Source: Xanthostigma xanthostigma (lineage: Eukaryota; Arthropoda; Insecta; Raphidioptera; Raphidiidae). From it: DNA of 64,000 nucleotides. Below, piece after piece: positions 10,561 through 21,300 of this stretch. The stretch is from positions 37,654,753 to 37,718,752 of the forward strand of contig OY754469.1 in assembly GCA_963575645.1 (NCBI GenBank), given 5' to 3'. The translations under genes were made by a program, and so were the position numbers. Position 1 is the first letter of the stretch; every line of letters starts with the position of its first letter. The notes beneath the pieces were generated by a model that had not been told where the DNA came from, did not search any database, and saw only the letters and a program-made list of their open reading frames with translations.

Positions 10561-10895
10561 AATATGAAGACAATTTTTAGTTGAAGATTATTAGTATCCA
10601 TTTGATTCAATATTTCTACAATATATAGGTACTCAACGAATTCTGTCATGATTTTCATTCACTATGAGCTCACACAGGCACTCATAATAGGTCCATAGTG
10701 AGTTCATTTCATGTATCAAAAATGATCTAAATTTGCAGTAAATTTGCTGTAAACCTGTCTATCTGGGAAGTCGACGCCTTATTTCTAAACTTTCTATCAA
10801 AATTATAAAGAAATGTATGGGAAATTGTTTATTTATTGTTTTGCATTATTTTTGGTTTTGTGGCGACAAATGATTGAATGTAGTACGGACAGCGA
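10561..10895. other. Unassigned stretch
   Basis: Nothing recognisable apart from a short GTCCATAGTGAGTTCA phrase; no gene. Confidence 0.45.
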
Positions 10896-10899
10896 TTAA

Positions 10900-11290
10900 G
10901 AGTATTCGTCCCTGCAAATACCCCCTACACCCTTCATCTCAAATCTTTTCCCCTCGCCTAAAAACGGTTCGCGCTCTCCCGAAATCATGCCAAATGAAAG
11001 ACAGAATCAGACTACAGATCCTTCAGGCGAATTTTTTGAAAAACAGTTTCGCCTACCTGTGAAATATTACGTAACTTATTATTTTTTTCAAAAGGTTGTG
11101 AGATTTTTCAGGAATTTTTTTTCAAAAAATTCGCCTGAAGGATCTGTAGTCTGATTCTTTGTCTTTCATTTGGCGTTTACCAGAACCGTCTAGCTTTAAA
11201 AATAGCGTCGGGAGAGCGCGAACCGTTTTTAGACGAGGGGAAAAGATTTGAGATGAAGGGTGCAGGGGGTGTTTGCAGGGACGAATACTC
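10900..11290. mobile_element. TTAA-flanked foldback MITE
   Basis: Ends GAGTATTCGTCCCTGCAAA and its inverse TTTGCAGGGACGAATACTC, each immediately flanked by TTAA (10896-10899 and 11291-11294). Pairing continues inward (CACCCTTCATCTCAAATCTT, CGGTTCGCGCTCTCCCG, GACTACAGATCCTTCAGGCG), so arms of ~165 bp surround a small centre. A TTAA target is typical of piggyBac-type transposition. The plus-strand frame at 10874-11062 lies in one arm and is not a gene. Confidence 0.85.
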
Positions 11291-11344
11291 TTAAGTTATT
11301 TATTATCTAATAGAATGCATTCTGTTAGATAATAAATAACTTAA
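11291..11344. repeat. 54-bp palindrome bounded by TTAA
   Basis: TTAAGTTATTTATTATCTAA pairs with TTAGATAATAAATAACTTAA around AGAATGCATTCT. It shares its first TTAA with the right edge of the preceding foldback MITE and ends in another TTAA, so it may be a second minimal TTAA-targeting insertion or a rearranged end. Confidence 0.8.
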
Positions 11345-11754
11345 TACTAATTAATATTTATATTTTTTAGATTTTTTTGCAATAATTTTGATTATTTAAG
11401 TTCTAGCTGGATTATTTTGATCACATCTGTGTTCACAATAATCTATAGAAGCTAGAACGTGAGTATTCAGCATATATTTCGATGAAATGCACCAAAAGAA
11501 ATTCGATAACGTATAAATAACGAGTCACCCCTGACATTCGACCACCCCGGAACCTAAACATATCCCAGTCGTATTCCGGTGTCCGCGTGGTGTACGGAAG
11601 ACACCAGGTACCTACATAATATTATCTCCCAAACAAACAACTCTTCATTTTAATCCAACTGCTATTATTATATCGTACAAATGCAATGCAACAGACGGTC
11701 GCTTTCATTCACAGCCTTGCATTATAACGTTATAGAGCGCCGATGTCAAGGTTG
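11345..11754. other. Unassigned stretch
   Basis: No gene recognised; AT-rich, with a slightly GC-richer segment at 11515-11610. Confidence 0.45.
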
Positions 11755-12359
11755 TAGTGATGTGTCGCTCCTGAGCGAGTCGTTCATAATGAACGACTCG
11801 TTTCTCGGAGCGAAGCGAGTCGCTCTTTTTTTTTGTGAATGACTCATTCCGAGCGCCATTGCTCTGTGCTGAGCTGTTCTGTACTGTTGCATTCGCACAT
11901 TTACACAGCACAGACCACAGTGGCACTAGTGAATTTTGCATGTACGGAGTTGTCTTTGCTGAGTATTTAATGTTGAATGACACACTGTAACTGCAATAGT
12001 ACTAAGCTTACAGTGACTTAAACCATTCACATTGACGTCGTTGACAAAGATATAATATTGTAATAAGAAACATTATTATTGTTAAGCTTTTGTTATACTT
12101 CATAGTTTATCCGAAATGCGAATAATATATTATATAAGATCAGATTCATATTAAAATGAACTCAGAGCTGAGTGTGTGTATTGTGCTGTGAATTGTGCAA
12201 TGCTACATGACTCCTGAGCATGTATGATGACAGTTCACACATCTGCAGTCTGCACTCTTGTGTAGTGCGTACTGTCTAGTGTCGCTCCTTTGAACGACTC
12301 GCTCTGAGCGGAGCGCACGGAGACAGTTCCCAATAAAGAGTCATGTGGACACATCACTA
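11755..12359. mobile_element. hAT-type non-autonomous element, 605 bp
   Basis: Ends TAGTGATGTGTCGC and (reverse complement) TAGTGATGTGTCCAC, the TAGTGATG type typical of hAT elements. Flanking octamers CAAGGTTG (11747-11754) and CAATGTTG (12360-12367) differ at one base: an 8-bp target duplication. Inside the left end is a small palindrome, GAGCGAGTCGTTC/GAACGACTCG, echoed near the right end. The minus-strand 92-codon frame at 11705-11983 is not recognisable and crosses the element edge. Confidence 0.85.
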
Positions 12360-12362
12360 CAA

Positions 12363-12965
12363 TGTTGACAGATTTTAACCGACTTCAAAAAATTTTAGGA
12401 ATTGGGCGACGGGATCATTCCAACTTCAAAAAAATTGACGTTTGACATATTTATTTATTTAGTAATTTTCATACAGGCATAGCCCAATTACAGAAAATCA
12501 AGAACGTTTATATGCAAGTTTAAGTTCACTGAATGTGCAGTTGAAAATGTCTATACTACTACAATTAATGTTATTTACAAGTCCACACGTCTTGTACAGA
12601 GGCGAATTAGCAAAGTGACAGGTTCTTGGGGTTGGTAAATAAAACAATTGGTGATTCCGGCTAAAGTATTTAGGTATATGAAAAGGTAACATATTTAGAA
12701 ACTCTTGGTTGTCAATATGATTATGTAATAATTTATATAAGAACGCACAAGCAGCAAATTCCCTACGAATTTTAAGTGAAGTACAAGAGTGAATTTGTAA
12801 TGTCAATATAATTCATATATTTGGGATAAATATTAATATAATACAGAAGCTAAAAATTCTCTTAACGTGTGCAGTGACGCTGGTAACGGCTAATAATATA
12901 ATATTTGCTATATAGTCATTTGCATGATAACCTGCACATAACACAATATGTTATCATGTTATGTA
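12363..12965. repeat. Repeat family A, copy split by a LINE fragment
   Basis: The left piece (12363-12447) has ATTGGGCGACGGGATCATTCC and ACTTCAAAAAAATTGACG. The right piece (about 12830-12965) has TGACGCTGGTAACGGCTAAT and the ATAACACAATATGTT block. The break falls where other copies read continuously, so the LINE fragment between them is a later insertion. Confidence 0.65.
12450..12826 (-). mobile_element. LINE ORF2 C-terminal fragment, 5'-truncated
   Basis: The minus-strand frame contains LKIRREFAACAFLYKLLHNH, then PFHIPKYFSRNHQLFYLP, PRTCHFANSPLYKTCGLVNN and DIFNCTFSELKLAYK. This order (RR...FLYKLL-x-hID, FH-P...R, LFY-P--RT----NSPLYK, DIF--TFSELK) is the standard C-terminal tail of Jockey/I-group LINE ORF2 proteins after the reverse transcriptase. 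About 100 codons stay open up to a natural stop near 12498, followed by a short 3' region and an AAAT-repeat tail at the low-coordinate end. The reverse transcriptase itself is absent. It sits inside a family-A repeat. Confidence 0.8.
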
Positions 12966-13429
12966 AGTATCGTTAAGAACATAATGCTATTATGACTCGT
13001 GTGACTGTTAAAACTACTGACGCTCGTTTTCCCTAATATCACAACTCGTAACATAAAAACTGCAGTTAGGTAAGTTCTAGAAATATAAACTACTATTTCG
13101 CGATCTAAAGGAGCTGCTATGGAGCTTCATGAATAAGCTTTTTGTTTATCTTCACGTGTCTACGGGTGGTCACACGTTCGAGTGGGTGAGAGAGTGAGTG
13201 AGAGAGAGAGTAGGAACACATAACAGAGACAAATAGTAGCTGTACAATATTATTATGAGCCGGGGACACTAATGAAGCTTAACAACGTACGCGACTGCAA
13301 TATGTAGCTTGTGTGTACACCTCGACACACGTCCTCTGCCAGTGGCGTGTTCGGTAACTAAGCATAAATAAATGTTAAATAGGTTGCAAGATTATCAGTT
13401 TGTATGTCTAGTACAGAGATGGCGACTGT
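12966..13429. other. Unassigned stretch with a repeat shared at 42.7 kb
   Basis: About 12985-13070 (GTGTGACTGTTAAAACT, GCTCGTTTTCCCTAATATCA, CACAACTCGT) matches the intron region 42690-42770 in reverse orientation. There is a GAGAGAGAGTGAGTGAGAGA-like run near 13187. No gene. Confidence 0.5.
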
Positions 13430-14369
13430 CAATGGCGGATTTACAGTCTTGGCCGCCCTATAGGCTGGGGTCGTTACCTTTTTGAGATGAAAAAATTAGT
13501 AGCAGGCAACGGCTGGCTGGAATATATAGTTGAGGTCATAAACAATGAAAAAAAAAAACTTTCGAACTTGAGATGAAGGGAAGTAGTGAAATGGGGTGCT
13601 ATTTAAGGGATGAAAACCGTTTTTCGTTATTTGTGGCGAAACGAGACTTCCTAGAGAAAAGTGTTTCATACAAAAGTTGTAGATAATGAAAAAATCTAAA
13701 ACTTTTATTCTATATATTTTTCGACATAACCTGAGAGTTTGCGAGAAAATGACGAAAAACCGATTTTTCTGTTTTTTATTTTTTTCTCGCGTGAATTTTT
13801 TCAATTACTAGTAGGGTGCAAGGAGTATTGCTTTACACATTAATACCGTTAACGATTAATTTATAGTGCTAGGCTTAAGTTATTAATAAAACTTTATTGT
13901 CAGTTTTTATCGAAATCGATTCAGAAATTTAGTTAACTATAATAGCTGCTAGTTAGTATTATTTTCCAAGGTTGCACGAAAATTGCACATTTACATAAAA
14001 CATTTAATATAGATACACTCTCACGAACTCATTTTTGAACTTAGACGTTGCGCGCTACAAACAAAGCTAACGTAAAATCATTTTAAAAACGCGTTATGTG
14101 ACCTGAACTCAAATTTATAAAAAAAATCCTCGACAATAGCTCAACATTATTAGCTTTAATAATTTGTCTGTTTTAAATGCATTTAAAAAAAACTCAACTG
14201 TCCAAAATATTGATCTAAATTAGATATTCCGATCGCTTTTTTAGGAAGATTGTTATTATAGGCACGATGCGGTGCAGACTGCGGCCCGCCATTCGCCATA
14301 ATTGGCCGCCCCTAATATCTGGCTACCTTAGACCCGGGCCTACTGGGCCTTAGGGCAAAACCGCCACTG
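13430..14369. mobile_element. hAT-type non-autonomous element, 940 bp
   Basis: Ends CAATGGCGGATTTACAG and (reverse complement) CAGTGGCGGTTTTGCCC. A perfect 8-bp target duplication GCGACTGT lies at 13422-13429 and 14370-14377. Subterminal GGCCGCCC phrases occur at both ends. The minus-strand 102-codon frame at 13496-13804 has no transposase motif and is low-complexity. A related right end is found at 60730-60806. Confidence 0.9.
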
Positions 14370-14377
14370 GCGACTGT

Positions 14378-15192
14378 AATGACGTAACGGGATTTATTAT
14401 TTACGAGTACAGTAATTTTGTATGAAAAACATTTTTGTACAAAATCACAAGTAAAAAATAAAAAAAAAATGTTTAATATAGGTACGACGTTCTTAAAACG
14501 AACTAAAAAATAAAAAATAATTTTTTGATTTGTATGATTGGAAACAATTTGTTCAGCATCAAATTACTGATTCATTCCCCCTAGCCGGGTCCTTTAAATT
14601 ATATTTTAATGTTACTTAAAATTCGATTATTCATTAAATACCGATTAGTTATACAAGAATTTTTTTGTTATAAGAAGTGTATGAGTAGCTATATCAAAGA
14701 AAAAATCTATTTATGAGATAAAACGGATAATGCACCCCACGTTTTTCGTTTCAAATCCTACAAGTTAAAAAATTTTAGTTCGTTTTAAAAACCTGGATAT
14801 TAATTTTTTTTATATTTATTTTATTATTTTCTAATCGAATGAATGATGATTTCATAATAATTTTGTGTGTGCGATACAAAAAGTGGCGTCGCCCCTGTCG
14901 TCGACGCTCAGTTCCGCCGGCGAGTAACAATACAATCGACTTAACTTCATAAACCTGCATAATTAATAAAATGTCCACACACATGCGCCAAACTCATACA
15001 TAAGGTATACCTACACCTGTCTCATACCTGATATAATAATATATTATAATTGTATGTGTACCAGCTGTAATGCCATTATAACCGGAACCTTTACTAGTTA
15101 CTACATTTTACCGTACGGGGATTTACCGGGTACAGTCGATGCTGCTGTAAGTCTTTCTGCGCCTGTCAAAACACATTTTGTTCAAAGTCACA
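14378..15192. other. Unassigned AT-rich stretch
   Basis: Homopolymer-rich; no gene, tRNA or repeat boundary recognised on either strand. Confidence 0.5.
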
Positions 15193-15205
15193 CAATATCG
15201 ATAGT

Positions 15206-15462
15206 GAAAAATAACTTTAATAATTTAGAGTGATGATGATCCTGTTTAAATGTTGGAAGATTAAGGGATGAATCCTGGTGGCATAGGATCGATGAACTAA
15301 GCAAATAGTGAAGGTTATTTTATTGCATTTTATTGTCTGACGTTTCTCCGCAGATGGCATAAAGTTTGCCGAAACGTCAGACAACAAAATGCAATAAAAA
15401 AAACCTTCAGTATTTGCTTAATTCATCGATCCTGTGCCATCAGAATTCATCCTTTAATCTTC
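15206..15462. mobile_element. Palindromic mini-Penelope candidate 1
   Basis: A 257-bp segment flanked by an exact 13-bp direct repeat CAATATCGATAGT (15193-15205 and 15463-15475). From 15255 to 15463 it is an imperfect palindrome with ~95-bp arms around TCCGCAGATGGCATAAAG. About 49 bp at the left have no partner. The centre reads GATGGCATAAAGTTTGCC then GAAACGTC, resembling the helix II plus GAAAC part of a hammerhead motif. There is no open frame across it. The layout (two inverted ends, one unpaired tail, long target duplication) matches the other mini-palindromes listed here. Confidence 0.6.
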
Positions 15463-15475
15463 CAATATCGATAGT

Positions 15476-15724
15476 ACCTATACAGCAGGGCTCACCAATA
15501 TTGGTTTTAGTAGCCAAGTTTGGTAGGAAAATTGTTGTAATTGTTATTTTAACAATGAAGGACACGGTTTATTAATACTTTGTTTTATTTTAATTATACC
15601 AAATAGTAAGAAGAACTTTTATAACAGAACTGATATATTGCAAAATATTTAAAAAGTCACTTTATCAATTTTTATTTTTCAACTACATAGTATATTATAT
15701 CAAAGCATACTCTCTATTACTCTG
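15476..15724. other. Unassigned stretch
   Basis: Nothing recognisable; AT-rich. Confidence 0.4.
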
Positions 15725-15985
15725 TATAGTCAGAGTGCCCGTCGACAAAAATTTTATTGATACATACTCTCCCCAAACTTTGTATATGGCTTCATTAGGC
15801 CTAGTCTGACACGTATTTCCTCAATGACTTTTCTTGATTTTGGGACGTTTTCCCTCTAAAGTTTCCGAAAGATGTTTTGACGACATGTTATCATTTATAG
15901 ATAATGTTTGTTTTTTAATTGGATAGCTTAAAAACTTCAACCAAAACGCTAAAGTAATGTTCTCTGACAAATAACATCACGCTCA
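15725..15985. mobile_element. MITE family C, copy 1, one end lost
   Basis: Begins ATAGTCAGAGTGCCCGTCG and is collinear (inverted) with 55740-56092: CTCCCCAAACTTTGTATA, GGCCTAGTCTGACAC, GACGTTTTCCCTCTAAA, GTTCTCTGACAAATAACATC. The opposite terminal repeat is not present here. Confidence 0.75.
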
Positions 15986-16669
15986 TATAATAGAATAGGT
16001 ATTAAATAGTAGGTTAGGTTGAAAAACAAATGAATATTCTTTTACTAACTAAGTACCCCTGTTACAACTAGCACCCCGCTCCCCTACACAGTCACCTTAA
16101 TATATTCAAGTTCTCATTAAAAAGTTACACTTAAAAAGACGGAAGTTTAATTCGTTCTAAGCAAAGCATTACTTTTTTAGAAAAATAAAGTTTAGATAAG
16201 TAAACGCAAAATGTATATCTATATAATATAATAAGTAAAAGTAAATAATAATATACTAGGCACATACATAATATATTAAGCCAAACCTCTACCACGTCTT
16301 ATATAATTAATTATTAATTTTATGTAATTTCAAAGTCTCTTCTCAAAGTTTGTAACATTTTAGGAGTTGGATTAACGTTTCTACGTTCCGCAAAATCATC
16401 TACATAATACATACTGTCATTTTGTCTTAAATTACATCGATTGTATATAATCTCAGCGTATAATATGTGGAGTCTCTACTCCCTACACGATACTCGAGTA
16501 AAAATTGTGCCCTACCTCGACGACTTTTGGCAGTTTGCGAAACTTTGGTTTTCAAAATTTTACAAATTTTTTTTCGACGACTTTTGGCAGTTTGCAAAAT
16601 TTTGTTTTTCAAAATTTTACAATTTTTTGTGTTTTGAAGTCCCATGAGTTTAAAAAATATATTTATGGA
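15986..16669. other. Unassigned stretch with a local duplication
   Basis: Between about 16520 and 16630 the phrase GACGACTTTTGGCAGTTTGC occurs twice, 58 bp apart, followed each time by AAAATTTTACAA: a short tandem duplication that explains the overlapping small frames on both strands. No gene. Confidence 0.6.
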
Positions 16670-16925
16670 AAAGGTATTTTCGAAACTATAAAGTTTAGAA
16701 TAAACATTTAAAAAAAAGCTGTCTTGGAAAATAAATAGAATAATAGACCGATATGAAAAATAAATCATAATAACAGAAAAACATGATTATAGAATATATT
16801 TCTTCTGCGCATGCGTTGAACTTCCCCAAGAACTATAAGGCACTACTTGACAAATATCTTACCAAAATTTGGTTTCGATCCGGTAAGCCGTTTGACCTGT
16901 ATAGTGCACATAGATTAAAAGAAAA
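16670..16925 (+). repeat. Repeat family A fragment
   Basis: Recognised by ACTATAAAGTTTAGAATAAA, TCTTCTGCGCATGCG, CCAAAATTTGGTTTCGATCC and GTTTGACCTGTATAGTGCAC. Diverged from the other copies. Confidence 0.7.
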
Positions 16926-17278
16926 TGGTGGCCCCACTTGTTGTATACAGGTAGCGCTGGATTTAAACTAGGGGCAGTAGCGGCAAAATTTGGAACTTGG
17001 AAATTACAGAAAATTCTTCAAAAAGTGTGAGCGCGTTGAAAACATTCATAAATACATTTTTTTTTCAGTCACACGCGTTTGCCTCTGAAAATATATCGCA
17101 ATTGATGAGTACCTAATCGTTTTGTTTGTCAATTTATGATTTTTAATACGAAAAAGAATGTTTTTTGTCTAATTATCCCATTAGTAAAAAATAGATTTTT
17201 GACATAAATGAATCATTTCACTTATTTGAAAATTGTATACGGCCGAACCTTATTGTATACCGAACATTTATGTAGAAC

Positions 17279-17892
17279 TATAGCGGTCCCGTCCGGTTTC
17301 ACCCGGGTGTAAAAGAACGAATGGGGAAGGGAGAAACATGAGTACACACATTCATCTTAGTTTACCGAGATGAATGCTGTGTCCAAATTTCATGATGATC
17401 GGAGTTACCGTTCAAAAGTTTTTGTCGATAAAAAGCGGTATTTATACTTTTTTTAACTAATATTTTTTTTTTAAATAAATTAAATAAAATTAAAATTAAA
17501 TTAAATGTAAGCCTTAAAAGAAAGCGATATAGAAAATAAAAAAAAAATAAAAATATATTCACCCAACGTGGGGCTCGAACCCACGACCCTGATATTGACA
17601 GTCGCATGCTCTACCGATTGAGCCACCTGGAGTTGTTTACTCACAGCGCTATTATGAGTATATCTAGTTAGTGCATTTCACATGGATAGAAGCTTATTTT
17701 TGAGATACATTTTGCAACATTTTTCATTCATGCTCCACTCCTAATGGTCGTAGCGTAATATTATATGGCCTATAGCCTTCCTCGATAAATGGGCTATCTA
17801 ACAATTTTTTTTTTCAGTTTGAACCAGTAGTTCCTGAGATTAGCGCGTTTAAACAAACAAACAAACTCTTCAGCTTTATATATTAGTATAGA
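17279..17892 (-). mobile_element. Non-autonomous Helitron carrying a tRNA-Lys-like sequence
   Basis: Read on the minus strand it starts A|TCTATACTAATATATAAAG at 17892, runs through AAACGCGCTAATCTCAGG, and ends with the GC-rich CACCCGGGTGAAACCGG...GGGACCGCTA just after a short hairpin. TC start, hairpin near the 3' end and CTAG-like terminus (here CTATAG) are Helitron hallmarks. A related, shorter copy lies at 54147-54475; relative to it this one has an extra ~270 bp (about 17427-17695) containing the tRNA-like body. No Rep/helicase is encoded. Confidence 0.7.
17561..17632 (-). tRNA. tRNA-Lys-like sequence, degraded (SINE or captured pseudogene)
   Basis: The minus strand reads TGGCTCAATCGGTAGAGC (A box and D arm), then GTGGGTTCGAGCCCCAC (B box and a perfect T stem/loop) and ends GTTGGGT. 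The body closely resembles eukaryotic tRNA-Lys, but the anticodon region is CTGTCAA with mismatched anticodon stem and the acceptor stem pairs at only about five positions. It is therefore not a functional tRNA. It is followed by an A/T-rich tail, so it could also be read as a tRNA-derived SINE head. Confidence 0.75.
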
Positions 17893-17955
17893 TTTAGGTA
17901 ACGGGCCGGCATTTTTCACGGTGCGCCAGGGCGGCACTTAGAGTAAATCCGCTCC

Positions 17956-18040
17956 TGTATACAGGTAAAATAGCTGAGCGGATAGAAACCAAATTTTGGT
18001 AAGATGTTTGACAAGTAAATATTAAGAGCTCTATTACTAA
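17956..18040 (-). repeat. Repeat family A fragment
   Basis: Short piece: GTATACAGGTAAAATAGC, GAGCGGATAGAAACCAAATT and TTGGTAAGATGTTTG align with the ACAGGTCAAACGGATGAGCGG block of other copies. Confidence 0.6.
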
Positions 18041-18498
18041 AGTAATTGCATATGATCACTATACCATTATACAATGTGTATTCGTGAGTACCTACTATTT
18101 CGTTCAGGGTCACGAAAATCATTTTTTATGTCACGCCCATTCATGCACTGCAAATTTTTTTACCAAAGGTATAAGAAATTAGAACAAGTATGGCTGCCAT
18201 TTTCGAATACAACTTGTAACCTATAGGTACCTATAAACTATTTGAACAGGAAAGTTGTAGCGCTGCACACACTGTGTTGTTATTAATTATTATGAAATCT
18301 CTTCAACGTAACAACGTAATAAAGCGTTTGTCTCCGAACTTTTAAAACTCTCAACAAATCTCTGATTATATTTGAGCGTGACTACAAGGAGTAAACTTTT
18401 AATGGAATATGTCTGACCAGACGTACTTTAAAAGACGTATGTTGAAGCAGTAGTACTCAGATAACTGTACCTGTAACTGCAAATGCTACACAGTGAAA
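18041..18498. other. Unassigned stretch
   Basis: No gene or repeat boundary recognised. Confidence 0.45.
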
Positions 18499-18506
18499 CT
18501 CTAAAT

Positions 18507-19022
18507 CAGAGATCCCCGAACTTGTTTGTCTCGTAGACCACTTGTTTTTCGGTTGTGTGTAGACCCCCTGCTTATCTGATATTGATTTTTTGCAAATTCA
18601 TTAATTTCAAATGTATTTTTGACAACCGGTATAGTGCTACTCATTTTGAACGAATTAAATTTATAACGGTAGTGAAGTGTAGTGTGAAATGTTTAGTTTT
18701 ATACATTTATTAATTAGATTCAAATAAAAATGAATCAAATTTACTTTCTGTTACATGAAATAGCTAAGCAAAAAATAAATGCTTTTAGTGTGAGGGATGA
18801 ACCTATGATGCTGTAATAATAAGTTTTCAACATTTGGCATCAATTTAGTTAGATTTAATCTCCTCGGTTAACGATGTCCAGTTTCTTTTTTTGTTAGGAG
18901 ATTCACTATCGTTGACCCCCAATTTCATTTCATGGATCACCATTTTTTTTCCGCTGACATGAACCCCTTGCAAGTTGTCGTCGATCCCTAGGGGTTGATA
19001 TGGACCACTTTGGGAATCACTG
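18507..19022. mobile_element. hAT-type non-autonomous element, 516 bp
   Basis: Ends CAGAGATCCCCGAAC and (reverse complement) CAGTGATTCCCAAAG, the CAG(N)GNTYCCCAAA type of hAT inverted repeat. A perfect 8-bp target duplication CTCTAAAT lies at 18499-18506 and 19023-19030. The subterminal sequence speaks of GTAGACCAC / GTGGTCCA at the two ends. No transposase frame. Confidence 0.95.
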
Positions 19023-19030
19023 CTCTAAAT

Positions 19031-19608
19031 GCTGCACGGTAATAATTCTTTTGCGTTTGAATTCAAAAGTTTTTTTAATAAATATTGAAATTTACATTTT
19101 GAAGCATTTTAATAACACACAAACAAGAAAGGATTATTGCCGTTTTTAGCTATGCGATTCTTTAATAAAGTGAAAAATTGTGAACAAGCCCGTTGTGCGT
19201 AGAATATAAAAACGGCTGCGCAACTTTCGAAAAATTAGAGCGCAGCTTCGAGAGAACTTTGCAATCATAAACAAGACTAATTCATTAAATGGAAGTTCCT
19301 GAACAAAACTGTTGAGCGGTGCTCCAGGCAGTGGATATTCTTCTATGAACTCTACAGAGCTGAAGAACAACCAAAATTTTGGGTATGTCATAATTTTAGA
19401 ATTAATTATATCTTCCATATTTGACCAATATTTAATGTTAGAAAAGCATGTAATAGTTACACTCAATGCTAAAGTTTAAGTCACTGGCAGATCACAAAAT
19501 TTGTGTATGTTTTGTATGGCAAAACTTTTTTGCGTTCAGGCGCTGTTCTGCGCTCTAAAGCAGCACACGAAACGTCATCATCAGTTATTGTAACATCATA
19601 ATGTATAA
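19031..19608. other. Unassigned stretch
   Basis: A minus-strand 106-codon frame at 19146-19466 (MSVTITCFSNIKYWSNMEDI and onward) shows no motif, has no splice context I can defend and is not repeated in the window. It is left as unassigned rather than called a gene. Confidence 0.45.
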
Positions 19609-19610
19609 TA

Positions 19611-19865
19611 CAAGAACCTCTGTAAGTCCAACATCAAGGGAGAGTGGAGACGCCAAAAAAAATCGAGTTATAGAGTTTTCGACTTAGGCGGAAAATATGT
19701 ACCGAAATGGCTTGTAGGGACTCACTGATTATTTCGACCTATTTAGAGGGTTGAAATTTCAAGTACCTAATGGAGGTTTAGAGACTTGAAGGGAAGGGAA
19801 CAAAACATTTTTTCGAGTTTTCAGGTTTTCGACTTATCGAGGTTCAGCTTAAAGACGTTCTACTG
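19611..19865. mobile_element. pogo/Tigger-type MITE
   Basis: Ends CAAGAACCTCTGTAAGTCC and (reverse complement) CAGTAGAACGTCTTTAAGC, both close to the CAGTAGAACCTCTATAAGTC type of pogo/Tigger elements. TA dinucleotides flank both edges (19609-19610, 19866-19867). Inside are paired GTTTTCGACTTA phrases. 255 bp, non-coding. Confidence 0.85.
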
Positions 19866-19867
19866 TA

Positions 19868-20339
19868 TAATGAAAAATTAAAGAAAGTATTTATTAAATG
19901 CTTCCAGAACGCTTAAAGACCACGTCGTGCAGTGTTCAAATATGAAAGCCATGACACGAATTTCGCGTTGTGAATGATTTTAAGAGACCTCGGTTGTTTA
20001 GCGTCTATAATCTCCAATCTCTCTCTCGATCATAACGCGTTTAGGCTGATTTTTTCGCTCAATGAGCGTTTTCGTTCTTTGAGCTAAACATATACACAGT
20101 TACATAGGTACTTCTGTTCCCGGTGCATAGAAGAAAATGTTCATAGACCAGTTCACCCATTATCTAGTTACGAACAAACACAGTAAACTCTTTATGTTCA
20201 ACTATGCGACTGTTGGCTGCACTGAACAACTTTCAACCATTTTGTGACCGGATGAGACAAAAAGTTGGCATGTCTGAAAGTTTTATATTTACCTTCGTGT
20301 TTATCATTTGACAATTATTAAGCTGAAAAGTGAATGTAT
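19868..20339. other. Unassigned stretch
   Basis: No gene or repeat boundary recognised. Confidence 0.45.
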
Positions 20340-20700
20340 ACCCAAAAAAAACTCTAACCGAGAAAGTAATAAAGAATAAATTAAATATAAAAACAATACA
20401 TTCGCCCAACCCGCAACCTCATGATTAAACGAATCTGATGCTTTACCGACTTAACTAGCTGGTCTGCCAATCTACCGTTTGATATTACTAGTTTGGATTT
20501 GATTCATTAATTTGAAAAAAACATTAATTTATTAAAATTAATTGATTAGGTACCTAATTTTGAAAATTGATTCATGTATTATCAATGGGAATGCATATGG
20601 ATACAAAATTTCAAATCGATCGGATATGTGTCGTTCAAAATCGATTTGCAAAATTTGACCTAATCATACTGACTATATTCAACAGGTGAAATTAATTCAA
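20340..20700 (-). repeat. Decayed relative of the tRNA-Lys-bearing Helitron
   Basis: Minus-strand positions ~20465-20404 read CCAGCTAGTTAAGTCGG then TAAAGCATCAGATTC and TTGCGGGTTGGGCGAATG, a second tRNA-Lys-like body with a damaged B box. Its context matches 17.4-17.6 kb (TACATTCGCCCAAC tail, A/T-rich spacer, and an ACAAAATTTCAAATCGATCGG phrase like the CAAATTTCATGATGATCGG of the Helitron). Both termini are lost. Confidence 0.5.
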
Positions 20701-20874
20701 AGCTTGTAAAAAACGGAATACATGTCGCTCATACATCCGTACCTCTGTCATACGCCTAGCAATTTTTAACGGCTAGTCGTAGAAAATAGAAATTTAACCT
20801 GCAGACGTATTCCAGAGATATATTTTATCAATACAATTTTGTTTGCTGCTGCCAATATACAGAAAATATTTTTA

Positions 20875-21300
20875 AAAAATTCCAGCCAATTGAGCGACGG
20901 AACCATTCCAACTTCAAAAATGTTCACAGTTGATATACTATAATGAAGAAAAGAAAATTTCTGATATTACGTGAGGTGACGCGGGTAATGGCTAGTATTC
21001 AATATGATATTTGCTATTCGTTACCTGCATAATATGTTGCACATCATGTAAAAATTAATCAAAGCATGCTTAACGGGTTTATTTCTGACAGATCTACAAA
21101 AGAACAGCTGATTTTTTTTATTTTCAAAATATTTCCAAAACTATAAAGTTTAGAAACAAATTTTCAAAGCAACTTTTTTGAAAAATAAATATTATAATAA
21201 TATAATAGGCCGTTATGATAAGTATACCATTATTATATAAAAAATCACCGTTATAGCATATATCTCTTCTGCGCAAACACCCTTAAAACAATAGGTTTTT
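20875..21300 (+). repeat. Repeat family A copy, one end truncated
   Basis: Starts AATTCCAGCCAATTGAGCG and runs through GTGAGGTGACGCGGGTAATG, TCAAAGCATGCTTAACG, AGAACAGCTGATTTTTTT and ATCTCTTCTGCGCA, then stops at ~21300 inside the block that follows in other copies. Confidence 0.8.

Larger units (their letters stand above)
16953..17955. mobile_element. Element with CAGG...CCTG ends, ~1 kb, hosting a Helitron
   Basis: An exact 11-bp direct repeat TGTATACAGGT lies at 16942-16952 and 17956-17966. The inner ends are similar inverted sequences (GCGCTGGATTTAAAC and, reversed, GAGCGGATTTACTC), so a hAT-like insertion with an ambiguous duplication is likely. The Helitron at 17279-17892 lies inside. 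The right end also has GGGCGGCACTTAGAG. Confidence 0.5.
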
